Counted from the stretch's first letter, positions 1 to 7,045 are shown. The stretch: 7,963 bases of DNA from an uncultured Shinella sp. (GCA_946481465.1 CAMLOC010000131.1:1-7963); one strand, 5' to 3'. Numbers and translations are program-made. Notes: generated from the sequence alone by a model not told the origin.

Positions 1-224
<224 letters not shown>

Positions 225-299
225 TCGCCTTTCGTTCATGCTTCGTCTCCGTAGATTAGCGGAGCTGATGCAAGCATTCAGGAATGTGAAATTGACAGG

Positions 300-331
300 A
301 CCGGGCCGGCTGGCGAAGCTGGCCCGGTTTT
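300..331 (+). terminator. Strong Rho-independent terminator after the DAHP synthase gene
   Basis: Bases 300-311 pair with 317-328: ACCGGGCC with GGCCCGGT, extended inward by GGCT with AGCT through one G-U pair. This gives a 12-bp stem closed by a 5-base loop (GGCGA). The 3' arm runs into TTTTCGTTT. It lies 76 bases after the DAHP synthase stop and only 16 bases before the start of the next gene. Confidence 0.85.
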
Positions 332-336
332 CGTTT

Positions 337-343
337 GGGGGAG
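337..343 (+). promoter_or_regulatory. Ribosome binding site of the GFA-family gene
   Basis: GGGGGAG, with CTT between it and the ATG at 347. It overlaps the alternative in-frame TTG codon at 335-337, which therefore cannot use it. This decides the start in favour of ATG 347. Confidence 0.6.
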
Positions 344-346
344 CTT

Positions 347-742
347 ATGGGTGAGGATCATACCGGCCACTGCCTGTGCGGCGCGGTGCGCTTTCGGACC
401 AGCGGGCCGCTGCGCGAGGTGATCGCCTGTCATTGCAGCCAGTGCCGGCGCCAGACCGGGCATTTCTACGCGGCGACCAATGTGCGCGACGAGGCGCTGG
501 TGGTCGAGGGCGGGGAGAACGTCACCTGGTATCGGGCGAGCGACACGGCAGGGCGGGGCTTTTGCCGCACCTGCGGCTCGGCCCTGTTCTGGAAGGGCGA
601 CAATACCGACTATACCTCGATCATGGCCGGCACGTTCGACCAGCCGACCGGGCTGGCCATCGGCAAGCACATCTTCTGTGCCGACAAGGGCGATTACTAC
701 GAGATCGAGGACGGCGTGCCGCAATATGCGCAGGGCCATTGA
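347..742 (+). CDS. GFA/CENP-V-type zinc-binding protein
   Basis: 131-residue protein of the glutathione-dependent formaldehyde-activating enzyme (GFA, CENP-V/Gfa) fold, a small beta-rich zinc-binding domain. The cysteines match the family pattern: C9-x-C11 (HCLCG), C28-x-C30-x-x-C33 (CHCSQC) and C73-x-x-C76 (FCRTCGSALFW). Gfa of Paracoccus denitrificans was described as aiding formation of S-hydroxymethylglutathione from formaldehyde and glutathione. Most paralogues of this length have no proven substrate, and no formaldehyde dehydrogenase or glutathione gene lies in the window, so the specific reaction is unknown. The length is that of a complete single-domain member. I chose ATG 347 because a GGGGGAG sequence precedes it; an in-frame TTG at 335 would add four residues (MGEL) but overlaps that site. 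The gene sits directly after the terminator of the DAHP synthase gene and converges on the tadG-like gene with 28 bases between stops. I see no convincing promoter of its own. Confidence 0.88.
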   Translation: MGEDHTGHCLCGAVRFRTSGPLREVIACHCSQCRRQTGHFYAATNVRDEALVVEGGENVTWYRASDTAGRGFCRTCGSALFWKGDNTDYTSIMAGTFDQPTGLAIGKHIFCADKGDYYEIEDGVPQYAQGH

Positions 743-770
743 GGCACGCCGCTTCTTTTCCGGACCTCTG

Positions 771-2492
771 CTACTGCACCAGCGCCGGCCGCCGGCAGGA
801 GACGCCCGTGACGCGGATATCCGCCTCGCCGATCCGCACGCCGGCGATGAGCAGGAGGTTGTAGAGCAATTCGTCGACCGCCGGTGTCGCGGCGCCGAGC
901 GTGCTGCCGAGCGCTGACGCGATGCCCGGAACGCCGATCGACAGGCCGAGCAGCTTGACGTCGATGTCGAGGTCGAGATTGCCGAACAGGGTCCGGACGG
1001 CGGAGGTGAGGGTATGCCGCGTCGAGACGGATTTCGTCGTTCCGTTGGCGATCTCCGCCGGCGTATAGGTGAGGCGGGTCCTGCCGAGGTTCTTCACCTC
1101 GGCATGGGCGATCGCCTCGATGCCGAGGAGGGCCGAATCGACGATGCGGGCCTTCACGACGCGCGCCTCGTCGGAAAAATCCGAGAGCACGGACGGATCG
1201 ACCGTGCCGATGGCCACCTCGGCGACGCCCGGCACCGCATCGATCACCACATTGGCATTTGCCGGCGCGCCGCCGAGGCAGCGGATATCGCTGAGTTTGG
1301 CCTCCGAGGCCGCGACCTCGACATAGAGCGGCAGCTTGATGCGCAGGCCGGCAAGCGCGGCAAGGCCGTCTATGCTCACCTCCACGGAAAGCCGCGTCTG
1401 GGCGCTGCGCACCGCGCTGCCCGGCTCGCCGAGCCGGTGCGCGGGCGTTTCCACCGGCGGCTCGCCGATCGCAAGGTTCACCTTAACCGCGGCAAGGCCG
1501 GGCACGGCCGCGCCGAGGTCGAGCGCCACCTGGTTCGTGCCGTTGGCGAGCGCGGCCGCCGACGTGATCATCTGCAGGGCGTTGATCGACATTTTCCAGT
1601 CGCCGCCCGTCGCCACCGCAAGACCCTTCTTCGGATCGAGGTTGAGGATGCGCGAGAGCGGCAGCTTCACCCTGCTGCCGGCCGTCGCCTGCTCGACGAG
1701 CCGCAGCGCCGAGCGCACCGGCCCGGACAGGCCCTCGACGGCGCGCATGGAGGCGAGGAGCTGCGGCATGGTGATGCCGGCCTCCAGCACGTCCTCATAG
1801 GTGCCGGCGGTCAGGTCGAGCTCCGTCGCGACCGCCTTCAGGAAGGGATGGACGGAAATGTCGGTATCGACCAGCGCCCGGTAATCCATGACCTTGAGGG
1901 AGAGGTTGGTGCCGAGCAGCTTGCCGAGCACGGCGTTCAGGATGCCGTCGTTGAGGCTCGCAAGCCGCGTGCCGATGGAAAAGCCCGCCGTCTTGGAACG
2001 GGCGGCCGCGCCGGTCGCCGAGAGCAGCGGCGGATGGGGCGTGAAGAGCGTTGCGACGAAGAGGTCCGAGACGCGGGTCAGCGTCACGCGCGCGGCGTCC
2101 GCATCGGCGCTGGCCGGCTTGAAGCGGTCCTCCGGCGGAATGTCCGGATCGGCGGTGTAGCGACCGCGCTCGACGAGGGCGGTCGCCGGCGTCGCCCTGG
2201 AATTGATCGCCGTGACGACCGCCGGGATGGTGGTGCCGTCCGTGCCCGTCACCGCGACGGGGAGGTGGTTGAGCGCGAAATAGCCGGCCGCGGATTTTTC
2301 CGCGCTGGCGATATCGGCGGCGGCGGCGATGGCGGCAAGGTCGGCTGCGGCCTGCAACTGGCGCTGCTGCACGGTGAGATAGCCGTAGTCGACGCCGAGG
2401 GCGAGCGAGAAGATCAGCAGCGGCAGGCTGATGGCGGCGAGCGTGCCGATATTGCCGGCGCGATCGGGAAGAAGGGCGCGAGGGCGTTTCAT
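771..2492 (-). CDS. TadG-like envelope protein (DUF2134 type)
   Basis: 573-residue protein, second gene of a tadE-tadG pair. Residues 1-10 are a short basic cytoplasmic lead (MKRPRALLPD). They are followed by the Tad/TadG N-terminal signature DRAGNIGTLAA and one membrane helix at about residues 13-37. Next comes GVDYGYLTVQQRQLQAAADL, the conserved start of the periplasmic coil seen in TadG proteins. The rest is a large, probably periplasmic, Ala/Leu-rich domain ending in VTGVSCRRPALVQ, which resembles the DUF2134 type. I see no DxSxS metal site, so the von Willebrand A domain of classical TadG appears absent. The only cysteines are C405 (DIRCLGG) and C566 (VSCRR), a possible disulfide. TadG acts with TadE/TadF in Flp/Tad pilus assembly at the envelope. 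I chose ATG 2492 because GGAGGG at 2501-2506 lies 8 bases upstream. A GTG at 2498, overlapping the tadE stop, is only 2 bases from that site. Confidence 0.85.
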   Translation of the reverse strand: MKRPRALLPDRAGNIGTLAAISLPLLIFSLALGVDYGYLTVQQRQLQAAADLAAIAAAADIASAEKSAAGYFALNHLPVAVTGTDGTTIPAVVTAINSRATPATALVERGRYTADPDIPPEDRFKPASADADAARVTLTRVSDLFVATLFTPHPPLLSATGAAARSKTAGFSIGTRLASLNDGILNAVLGKLLGTNLSLKVMDYRALVDTDISVHPFLKAVATELDLTAGTYEDVLEAGITMPQLLASMRAVEGLSGPVRSALRLVEQATAGSRVKLPLSRILNLDPKKGLAVATGGDWKMSINALQMITSAAALANGTNQVALDLGAAVPGLAAVKVNLAIGEPPVETPAHRLGEPGSAVRSAQTRLSVEVSIDGLAALAGLRIKLPLYVEVAASEAKLSDIRCLGGAPANANVVIDAVPGVAEVAIGTVDPSVLSDFSDEARVVKARIVDSALLGIEAIAHAEVKNLGRTRLTYTPAEIANGTTKSVSTRHTLTSAVRTLFGNLDLDIDVKLLGLSIGVPGIASALGSTLGAATPAVDELLYNLLLIAGVRIGEADIRVTGVSCRRPALVQ

Positions 2493-2494
2493 GG

Positions 2495-2917
2495 TCACAG
2501 CCCTCCGACGCGCACGGTGGAATAGCGCTCGATCCTCTGGCTCGGCAGGGCGAAGGTGAAGAGGTTCCAGATCGGCAGGTCGCCGGAATCATAGACGATC
2601 CTGACGGTGAACTGTTCCGGGTTGGACGGGTCGTCGGTGACGGCCACCTGCATCCTGGCGCGGTCGAGGAAGGCGTAGTCGAAATGCGAGGCGTCGAGAT
2701 AGTGGTTGACCAGCGTGATGCGTTCGTTCTGGTTGAGGCCGGCGACCGCCGTTCGGGCGGCATCGGCCGCCACCTGCTGCACCGCATGGGTGACACTGAG
2801 ATAGATGCCGTAGGCGATCAGCGTGAAGAGGATGAGGAAGAACAGGGGGGCGATGATCGCGAATTCCAGAGCCGACGTTCCGGCTCGGTCCTTTACAAGG
2901 TTCGGCAGCGTGCGCAT
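2495..2917 (-). CDS. TadE-like pseudopilin
   Basis: 140-residue TadE-family protein. Residues 1-13 (MRTLPNLVKDRAG) form a basic leader. The sequence TSALEFAIIAPLFF opens a hydrophobic helix (about 14-40), and a soluble, probably periplasmic, domain follows. The sequence G13-TSALEF fits a type IV prepilin peptidase site: cleavage after Gly13 would leave Thr at +1 and Glu18 at +5. Aggregatibacter TadE is a pseudopilin processed by the TadV prepilin peptidase, and the DRxG...LEF signature is typical of TadE-like proteins in alphaproteobacteria. The start ATG 2917 is fixed by a near-perfect AAGGAGG at 2925-2931 with 7 bases between. A GTG at 2977 would add 20 polar residues with no such site. The stop TGA (2495-2497) lies two bases before the ATG of the tadG-like gene, so the two genes are almost certainly co-transcribed and translationally coupled. 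No peptidase, TadA ATPase, secretin or Flp pilin gene is present in the window. Confidence 0.88.
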   Translation of the reverse strand: MRTLPNLVKDRAGTSALEFAIIAPLFFLILFTLIAYGIYLSVTHAVQQVAADAARTAVAGLNQNERITLVNHYLDASHFDYAFLDRARMQVAVTDDPSNPEQFTVRIVYDSGDLPIWNLFTFALPSQRIERYSTVRVGGL

Positions 2918-2924
2918 GACGTCT

Positions 2925-2931
2925 CCTCCTT
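2925..2931 (-). promoter_or_regulatory. Ribosome binding site of the tadE-like gene
   Basis: On the minus strand this reads AAGGAGG, followed by 7 bases and then ATG at 2917. It is the strongest Shine-Dalgarno site in the window and decides the start of the gene. Confidence 0.85.
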
Positions 2932-2962
2932 GGGACTGTCCGCTGACAAGATCTTCGCGCCT

Positions 2963-2996
2963 CTCGAGGAGGTGCACCCATACGGTGCGCCTCGAG
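2963..2996 (-). promoter_or_regulatory. Imperfect inverted repeat in the tadE leader
   Basis: CTCGAGG (2963-2969) pairs with CCTCGAG (2990-2996), and inside it GCACC (2974-2978) pairs with GGTGC (2984-2988) around a 5-base loop. Unpaired bases in between are AGGT on one side and a single G on the other. It lies 46-79 bases upstream of the tadE ATG. It could be a leader hairpin or an operator with dyad symmetry; there is no run of U after it on the minus strand, so it is not an obvious terminator. Function inferred only. Confidence 0.35.
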
Positions 2997-2998
2997 CG

Positions 2999-3043
2999 TT
3001 AATTTTCTCCTATTGGTTGAATTATCTTGATTTAATATATTTA
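2999..3043 (-). promoter_or_regulatory. A+T-rich segment, probable tadE-tadG promoter region
   Basis: Forty-five bases with only eight G or C, in a window that is otherwise strongly G+C-rich. It lies 82-126 bases upstream of the tadE start, where the operon promoter would be expected. On the minus strand it contains GATAAT and TATATT, either of which could serve as a -10 element, but neither has a recognisable -35 partner 16-18 bases upstream. I therefore call only the region, not the promoter elements. Confidence 0.35.
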
Positions 3044-3073
3044 GGGTTGTGGCTGGTTGCTGTCCTCACGACG

Positions 3074-3091
3074 CGGCGGCGCAGGCCGCCG
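3074..3091 (-). terminator. GC hairpin downstream of the LtaS-like gene
   Basis: A perfect 7-bp stem (GGCGGC with GCCGCC plus one outer C-G pair) closed by four bases, 49-66 bases past the stop of the LtaS-like gene. No U tract follows on the minus strand, so if it takes part in termination it is not a textbook intrinsic terminator. It may be only a GC-rich palindrome. Confidence 0.25.
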
Positions 3092-3139
3092 GATCATTGC
3101 GGCGTCCTGCAAGGCTTCGGAGCGGTGTCGCGAGGAAAA

Positions 3140-5068
3140 TCAGGAGCCTGCGGCCATCAGTTCCGCATGGGAATTGAAGAAGCGCTCCAGGCCGTACTGC
3201 TTGCCGAACATGATGTCGTGCTGCAGGAAGCGGAAATCGCGCACAAGGGGATCGACCGCCTTCTGGCGCGCCCAGCCGGCCGTGGCGCTGCCCTTGGCGT
3301 CGATCAGCATGTAGCGGTCGATGACGCGCAGCTTGTCATGCACCGCGCCGAGGAAGCCGGTGTAGTAGGGATGCTCGAAGCCGGCTTCCTTGAGGACGTA
3401 GTAGGAGAGGAAGGCCGGGCTGATCGTGCCGATCTCCTTCTCGGCGCCCGTCTTGTTCGACCAGATGACGAGCGGGGTCTCATGCTCCTTCTTCATCTGC
3501 TCGGCGGAACCCTTGCGCGAGGCGGTGATGCCCTTCATGTAGCCGGAATTCTTGTAGACCGTGTTGAGCGGCGGCAGGTGGTCGCCGAAGACGACGATGA
3601 TCGTCTCGCGGTCGCGCTCCTTCGCCCAGTCCATCAGCATCTTCAGGCTGCCGTCGGCTTCCTTGACGCCCTGGGCATAGCTTGCCAGCATGCGGTTGTC
3701 GCGGGCGTCGAGGCTGCCGTCCACCTTGATATCGGTCTTCGCATAGCGGCCGTCGTCATAGGGGCCGTGGCCCTGCAGCGTGACGGTGAAGAAGAAGAAC
3801 GGGTCTTCCTGCATGTCAGCCTGGCGGATGATCTCCTTGGTCAGCGCCTCGTCCGAGGTGAAGTTGCCGCGTTTGGCAAGCGGCGGCATCTTGTCGACGT
3901 CCTTGAACGTCTCGAAGCCGAAGGCCTTGTAGACGCTGGTGCGGTTCCAGAACCAGCCGGAGAAGGGATGGATGGCGCGCGCCGTATAGCCTTCCGCGCG
4001 GAAGAAGGTGGCGAGCGAGGGGATCGGCTTGCGCACATACTGCTGGTAGGGGATCGAGCCCGTCGGCAGGAAGGCGTTGGAGAAGCCCGTCAGCGCCTCG
4101 AACTCGACATTGGCGGTCAGCCCGCCGAATTCCGGCGAGAAGACGCTGCCGCCCTGGTTCTCGCGGATGACGGGCATCGGATCGGCCGAGAGCTTCACGC
4201 TCTGAAGGCGCGTCGGATCCCACAGCGATTCGCTCATCACGACGATGACGTCGGGCTTGGAGCGGTGCGTGGTGCCGACCGGCATCGGCTTCGACGGGAT
4301 CTTGTCGATCGCCTCTGTCATGTAGCCGGCGGGGGCCTGCACATTGGCCATCGGCAGGTTGATGGCGAACGCCATGACGAAGCCGTTGTGGCGATAGTTC
4401 TCCGCCTGGTCCCACATGATCGGGAAGACCTTCAGCCGGTCGCGCACCCAGGAGAACTCGTTGTAGTCCATGATGGAGACGAAGCCGGCCAGAAGCGGCA
4501 GCGCGACGGCAAGCCGCGCCAGGCGCTCCTTCCTCGTCAGCGGCCGGAAGCGGCGCCAGGCGAAGACCCAGAGGCTGACGAGGCCGACGACTGAGGCGAG
4601 GACGGCGACGGCGAGGAGGGCGGCCGTCCACGGCCGGTCCTGCACCAGCACGGGCATGAGTTCCAGGATCTGGCGGCCGAAGAGCAGGTCTGTCGGATAG
4701 AGCGGATCGGTGAGGAACACCTGCTTCTGCTGGGAGATGATGCCCATCAGCACGACGAGCGGCGAGACGAGCAGCACGGCCTTGTGCTGGCGGCCGATCA
4801 GCTCGTCGACGGCGAGGTAGAGCAGGAAGAAGACGCCCGTCGTGGTCCAGGCCGGCTGTTCGAGATTGGTGAAATACTGGCGCACCGGGGCAAGCGAGCC
4901 GCGGGTGATCCATTCCACGACAACGACGGTGAGGAACGCCAGAAGGGCGGAAACGGCGAGCGAACGCAGGACGGCAAGCGCCTTGGCATGGCGCGCCCGG
5001 AAGCCGGCCGAGACGGCGCTTTCTTCGGTTGCATCGATTGCCACGGCTGCGGAGGTGAACAGGGCCAA
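3140..5068 (-). CDS. LtaS/OpgB-type membrane phosphoglycerol transferase (sulfatase fold)
   Basis: 642-residue inner-membrane protein of the lipoteichoic acid synthase/alkaline phosphatase superfamily. Five hydrophobic helices (about 34-53, 73-92, 96-113, 146-170, 183-200) precede an extracytoplasmic catalytic domain from about 272. The catalytic set matches LtaS: Glu280 (VVMSESLWD, metal), Thr318 (FGGLTANVEFEALTG, nucleophile), H367 and W374-N-R376 (HPFSGWFWNR, substrate), His434 (QGHGPY), and Asp496-His497 (VFGDHLPP, metal). Such enzymes transfer phosphoglycerol from phosphatidylglycerol. Gram-negative relatives decorate periplasmic glucans (OpgB; CgmB in rhizobia), so a glucan or lipid headgroup is a reasonable substrate guess, but this protein's acceptor is unknown. 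A stop codon (TGA, 5084-5086) lies just upstream in frame, and no ATG or GTG lies between it and TTG 5068. That TTG is preceded by GGAG (5075-5078) with 6 bases between. The gene is divergent from nadE and separated by 222 bases from tadE downstream, so it is probably its own transcript. Confidence 0.9.
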   Translation of the reverse strand: MALFTSAAVAIDATEESAVSAGFRARHAKALAVLRSLAVSALLAFLTVVVVEWITRGSLAPVRQYFTNLEQPAWTTTGVFFLLYLAVDELIGRQHKAVLLVSPLVVLMGIISQQKQVFLTDPLYPTDLLFGRQILELMPVLVQDRPWTAALLAVAVLASVVGLVSLWVFAWRRFRPLTRKERLARLAVALPLLAGFVSIMDYNEFSWVRDRLKVFPIMWDQAENYRHNGFVMAFAINLPMANVQAPAGYMTEAIDKIPSKPMPVGTTHRSKPDVIVVMSESLWDPTRLQSVKLSADPMPVIRENQGGSVFSPEFGGLTANVEFEALTGFSNAFLPTGSIPYQQYVRKPIPSLATFFRAEGYTARAIHPFSGWFWNRTSVYKAFGFETFKDVDKMPPLAKRGNFTSDEALTKEIIRQADMQEDPFFFFTVTLQGHGPYDDGRYAKTDIKVDGSLDARDNRMLASYAQGVKEADGSLKMLMDWAKERDRETIIVVFGDHLPPLNTVYKNSGYMKGITASRKGSAEQMKKEHETPLVIWSNKTGAEKEIGTISPAFLSYYVLKEAGFEHPYYTGFLGAVHDKLRVIDRYMLIDAKGSATAGWARQKAVDPLVRDFRFLQHDIMFGKQYGLERFFNSHAELMAAGS

Positions 5069-5074
5069 GGCCGT

Positions 5075-5078
5075 CTCC
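5075..5078 (-). promoter_or_regulatory. Ribosome binding site supporting a TTG start
   Basis: GGAG on the minus strand, six bases before TTG 5068. An ATG exists at 5087 but is in another frame, and an in-frame TGA at 5084-5086 blocks any longer reading. The usual ATG start is therefore not available to the LtaS-like gene without losing N-terminal sequence. Confidence 0.6.
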
Positions 5079-5170
5079 AGAATTCATGAAAGTTTCGTGT
5101 ATCTGTCATACGGACGTCATCTTGAACAGAAGATGAATGGTTTCGAGAACGTTCGTCCCCCGCTTTGGTT

Positions 5171-5327
5171 CCCCCTCCGCCGGGGGGGCAGTCGCGCCGC
5201 GAACCCGTTGAAAACCGGGGGCTTGCACCGAAAGCGCCGGCAAAGGCGCCGCGCTTCATTCCCAAACCGTCCGTCATGCTCTAAAGAGCTTGTCGACTGT
5301 CCGAGCGTGCGGCCGCAGGCCCGGACA
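5171..5327 (+). promoter_or_regulatory. Hairpin-rich region upstream of nadE
   Basis: This is the core of the 282-base divergent gap between the LtaS-like gene and nadE. Five potential stems follow one another on the plus strand: CCCCC (5171-5175) with GGGGG (5182-5186); CCCGTT with AAC-C-GGG (5204-5219, one bulge); AAGCGC-C-GGC with GCCGCGCTT (5232-5256, one bulge); GCTCT-AA-AGAGC (5278-5289); TGTCCG (5298-5303) with CGGACA (5322-5327), enclosing the palindrome TGCGGCCGCA. The last ends four bases before GAGGAG (5331-5336). I recognise no known riboswitch and no clear promoter on either strand. It could be a structured nadE leader, or simply GC-rich palindromic spacer. Confidence 0.35.
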
Positions 5328-5350
5328 CCAGAGGAGATGGGTCCGCAGAC

Positions 5351-7045
5351 ATGACTTCCGATCGAGACATGACAGATCAGGGCAGGGCGACGCTGCGCAT
5401 CGCGGTTGCGCAATTGAACCCGACCGTCGGCGACGTCGCCGGCAATCTCGCCAAGGCGCGCGCCGCCCGCGAGGATGCCGCCCGGCAGGGGGCCGACCTG
5501 CTTCTCCTGACCGAACTCTTCATCTCCGGCTATCCGCCGGAAGACCTCGTGCTGAAACCCGCCTTCCTGAAGGCCTGCCGGCGCGCGGTGGACGATCTTG
5601 CCGCCGACACCGCAAATGGCGGCCCCGGCGTCATCATCGGCTTTCCGAGGCAGGACGAGACGGGGCGCTACAACGCGGTCGCCGTCCTCGACGGCGGCAA
5701 GGTGATCGCAGTGCGCGACAAGGTGGACCTGCCGAACTACGGTGAGTTCGACGAAAAGCGCGTCTTCGACCAGGGCGCGATGCCCGGTCCCGTCAATTTC
5801 CGCGGCGTGCGCCTCGGCATTCCGATCTGCGAGGATATCTGGGGCGACCTCGGCGTCTGCGAGACGCTGGCCGAGAGCGGCGCGGAAATCCTGCTGTCGC
5901 CGAACGGTTCGCCCTACTATCGCGGCAAGGTCGACATCCGCCACCAGGTCGCGCTGAAGCAGGTCATCGAGACCGGCCTGCCGCTGCTCTATGCCAACCA
6001 GCTCGGCGGCCAGGACGAGCTGGTCTTCGACGGCGCCAGCTTCGCCTTCAACACGGACAAGTCGCTCGCCTTCCAGATGAGCCAGTTCGAGGAGACGATC
6101 GCGCTGACCACCTGGAAGAAGCGCGCCGACGGCTGGGTCTGCGACGGCGGGCCGATGTCGCGCATTCCCGAGAAGGAGGAGGCGGACTACCGCGCGTGCC
6201 TCCTCGGCTTCCGCGACTACGTCAACAAGAACGGCTTCAAGAATGTCGTGCTCGGCCTGTCGGGCGGCATCGATTCGGCGATCTGCGCGGCGATCGCCGT
6301 CGACGCGCTCGGCGAGGAGCGCGTGCGCTGCATCATGATGCCCTATCGCTACACGTCGAAGGATTCGCTGAAGGACGCGGCCGATTGCGCCCGGCTGCTC
6401 GGCTGCCGCTACGACATCGTGCCGATCGAGCCGCCGGTGACCGGCTTCCTCTCCTCGCTCTCGGAGCTTTTCGAGGGCACGGAGGAGGGCATCACCGAGG
6501 AGAACCTGCAGAGCCGCGCGCGCGGCACCATCCTCATGGCGGTCTCCAACAAGTTCGGCTCGATGGTCGTGACGACCGGCAACAAGTCGGAAATGTCGGT
6601 CGGCTATGCGACGCTCTACGGCGACATGAACGGCGGCTTCAATCCGATCAAGGACCTCTACAAGATGCAGGTCTACGCGATCTCGCGCTGGCGCAACGGG
6701 CATGTGCCGCCGGGGGCGCTCGGGCCGACGGGCGAGGTGATCCCGCAGAACATCATCGACAAGGCGCCCTCCGCCGAACTGCGCCCCAACCAGACCGACC
6801 AGGATTCGCTGCCGCCCTATCCGGTGCTCGACGACATCCTGGAATGCCTGGTGGAACTGGAGATGAGCACCGAGGAGATCGTCGCGCGCGGGCATGACGC
6901 GGCGACCGTGCACCGCATCGAGCACCTGCTCTACATCGCCGAATACAAGCGCCGCCAGTCCGCGCCGGGCGTGAAGATCACCCGCAAGAATTTCGGCCGC
7001 GACCGGCGCTATCCGATCACCAACCGCTATCGCGACCGGGGGTAG
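5351..7045 (+). CDS. nadE: Glutamine-dependent NAD+ synthetase
   Basis: 564-residue two-domain enzyme, the usual length for the glutamine-hydrolysing form. It makes NAD+ from nicotinic acid adenine dinucleotide, ATP and glutamine, the last step of cytoplasmic NAD synthesis. Residues about 14-270 are a nitrilase-fold glutaminase with the triad Glu55 (LTELFISGYPPEDL), Lys124 (RDKVDLPNYGEF) and Cys160 (PICEDIWGD). Residues about 285-564 are the synthetase, with the ATP pyrophosphatase loop LSGGIDSA (303-310), TTGNKSEMSVGY (408-419), GDMNGGF (424-430) and KAPSAELRPNQTDQDSLPPY (471-490). All expected motifs are intact. The start is not fully settled. ATG 5351 has GAGGAG 14 bases upstream, which is far. 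ATG 5369 (protein starting MTDQGRATLRIAV) has a weaker site but would begin closer to the conserved core. An in-frame TAA at 5282-5284 excludes longer forms. It is monocistronic in appearance: divergent upstream, terminator-like hairpin downstream. Confidence 0.96.
   Translation: MTSDRDMTDQGRATLRIAVAQLNPTVGDVAGNLAKARAAREDAARQGADLLLLTELFISGYPPEDLVLKPAFLKACRRAVDDLAADTANGGPGVIIGFPRQDETGRYNAVAVLDGGKVIAVRDKVDLPNYGEFDEKRVFDQGAMPGPVNFRGVRLGIPICEDIWGDLGVCETLAESGAEILLSPNGSPYYRGKVDIRHQVALKQVIETGLPLLYANQLGGQDELVFDGASFAFNTDKSLAFQMSQFEETIALTTWKKRADGWVCDGGPMSRIPEKEEADYRACLLGFRDYVNKNGFKNVVLGLSGGIDSAICAAIAVDALGEERVRCIMMPYRYTSKDSLKDAADCARLLGCRYDIVPIEPPVTGFLSSLSELFEGTEEGITEENLQSRARGTILMAVSNKFGSMVVTTGNKSEMSVGYATLYGDMNGGFNPIKDLYKMQVYAISRWRNGHVPPGALGPTGEVIPQNIIDKAPSAELRPNQTDQDSLPPYPVLDDILECLVELEMSTEEIVARGHDAATVHRIEHLLYIAEYKRRQSAPGVKITRKNFGRDRRYPITNRYRDRG

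Noticed and set aside
292..320. TTGACA as a GFA promoter
   Set aside because: No -10-like hexamer at 16-18 bases; the positions fall in the terminator stem (GAAGCT).
1014..2525. Long plus-strand open frame (503 codons) opposite the tadG-like gene
   Set aside because: Arg/Gly/His-rich composition typical of an antisense shadow in high-GC DNA; the minus strand has recognisable TadE and TadG proteins with good ribosome sites.
2999..3045. CtrA-type TTAA-N7-TTAA site before tadE
   Set aside because: TTAA occurs at 2999 and 3032, but neither has a second TTAA seven bases on.
2684..4594. Long plus-strand open frame (636 codons) across tadE and the LtaS-like gene
   Set aside because: Runs through an intergenic region and opposite two recognised genes; no family motif or coherent hydrophobic pattern.
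3816..5087. Minus-strand frame beginning at ATG 5087
   Set aside because: Different frame from the LtaS-like protein; its product is Arg/Pro-rich shadow sequence, although it has the ATG that the true gene lacks.
5147..5171. GAACGTTC palindrome and repeated GTTC as a LexA site
   Set aside because: The alphaproteobacterial LexA site needs GTTC-N7-GTTC; here the two GTTC copies are 13 bases apart.
5271..5295. Remnant of a rhizobial dispersed repeat (RIME-like) around ATGCTCTAAAG
   Set aside because: Only a dozen bases resemble what I recall of such repeats; the rest of the element is not visible.
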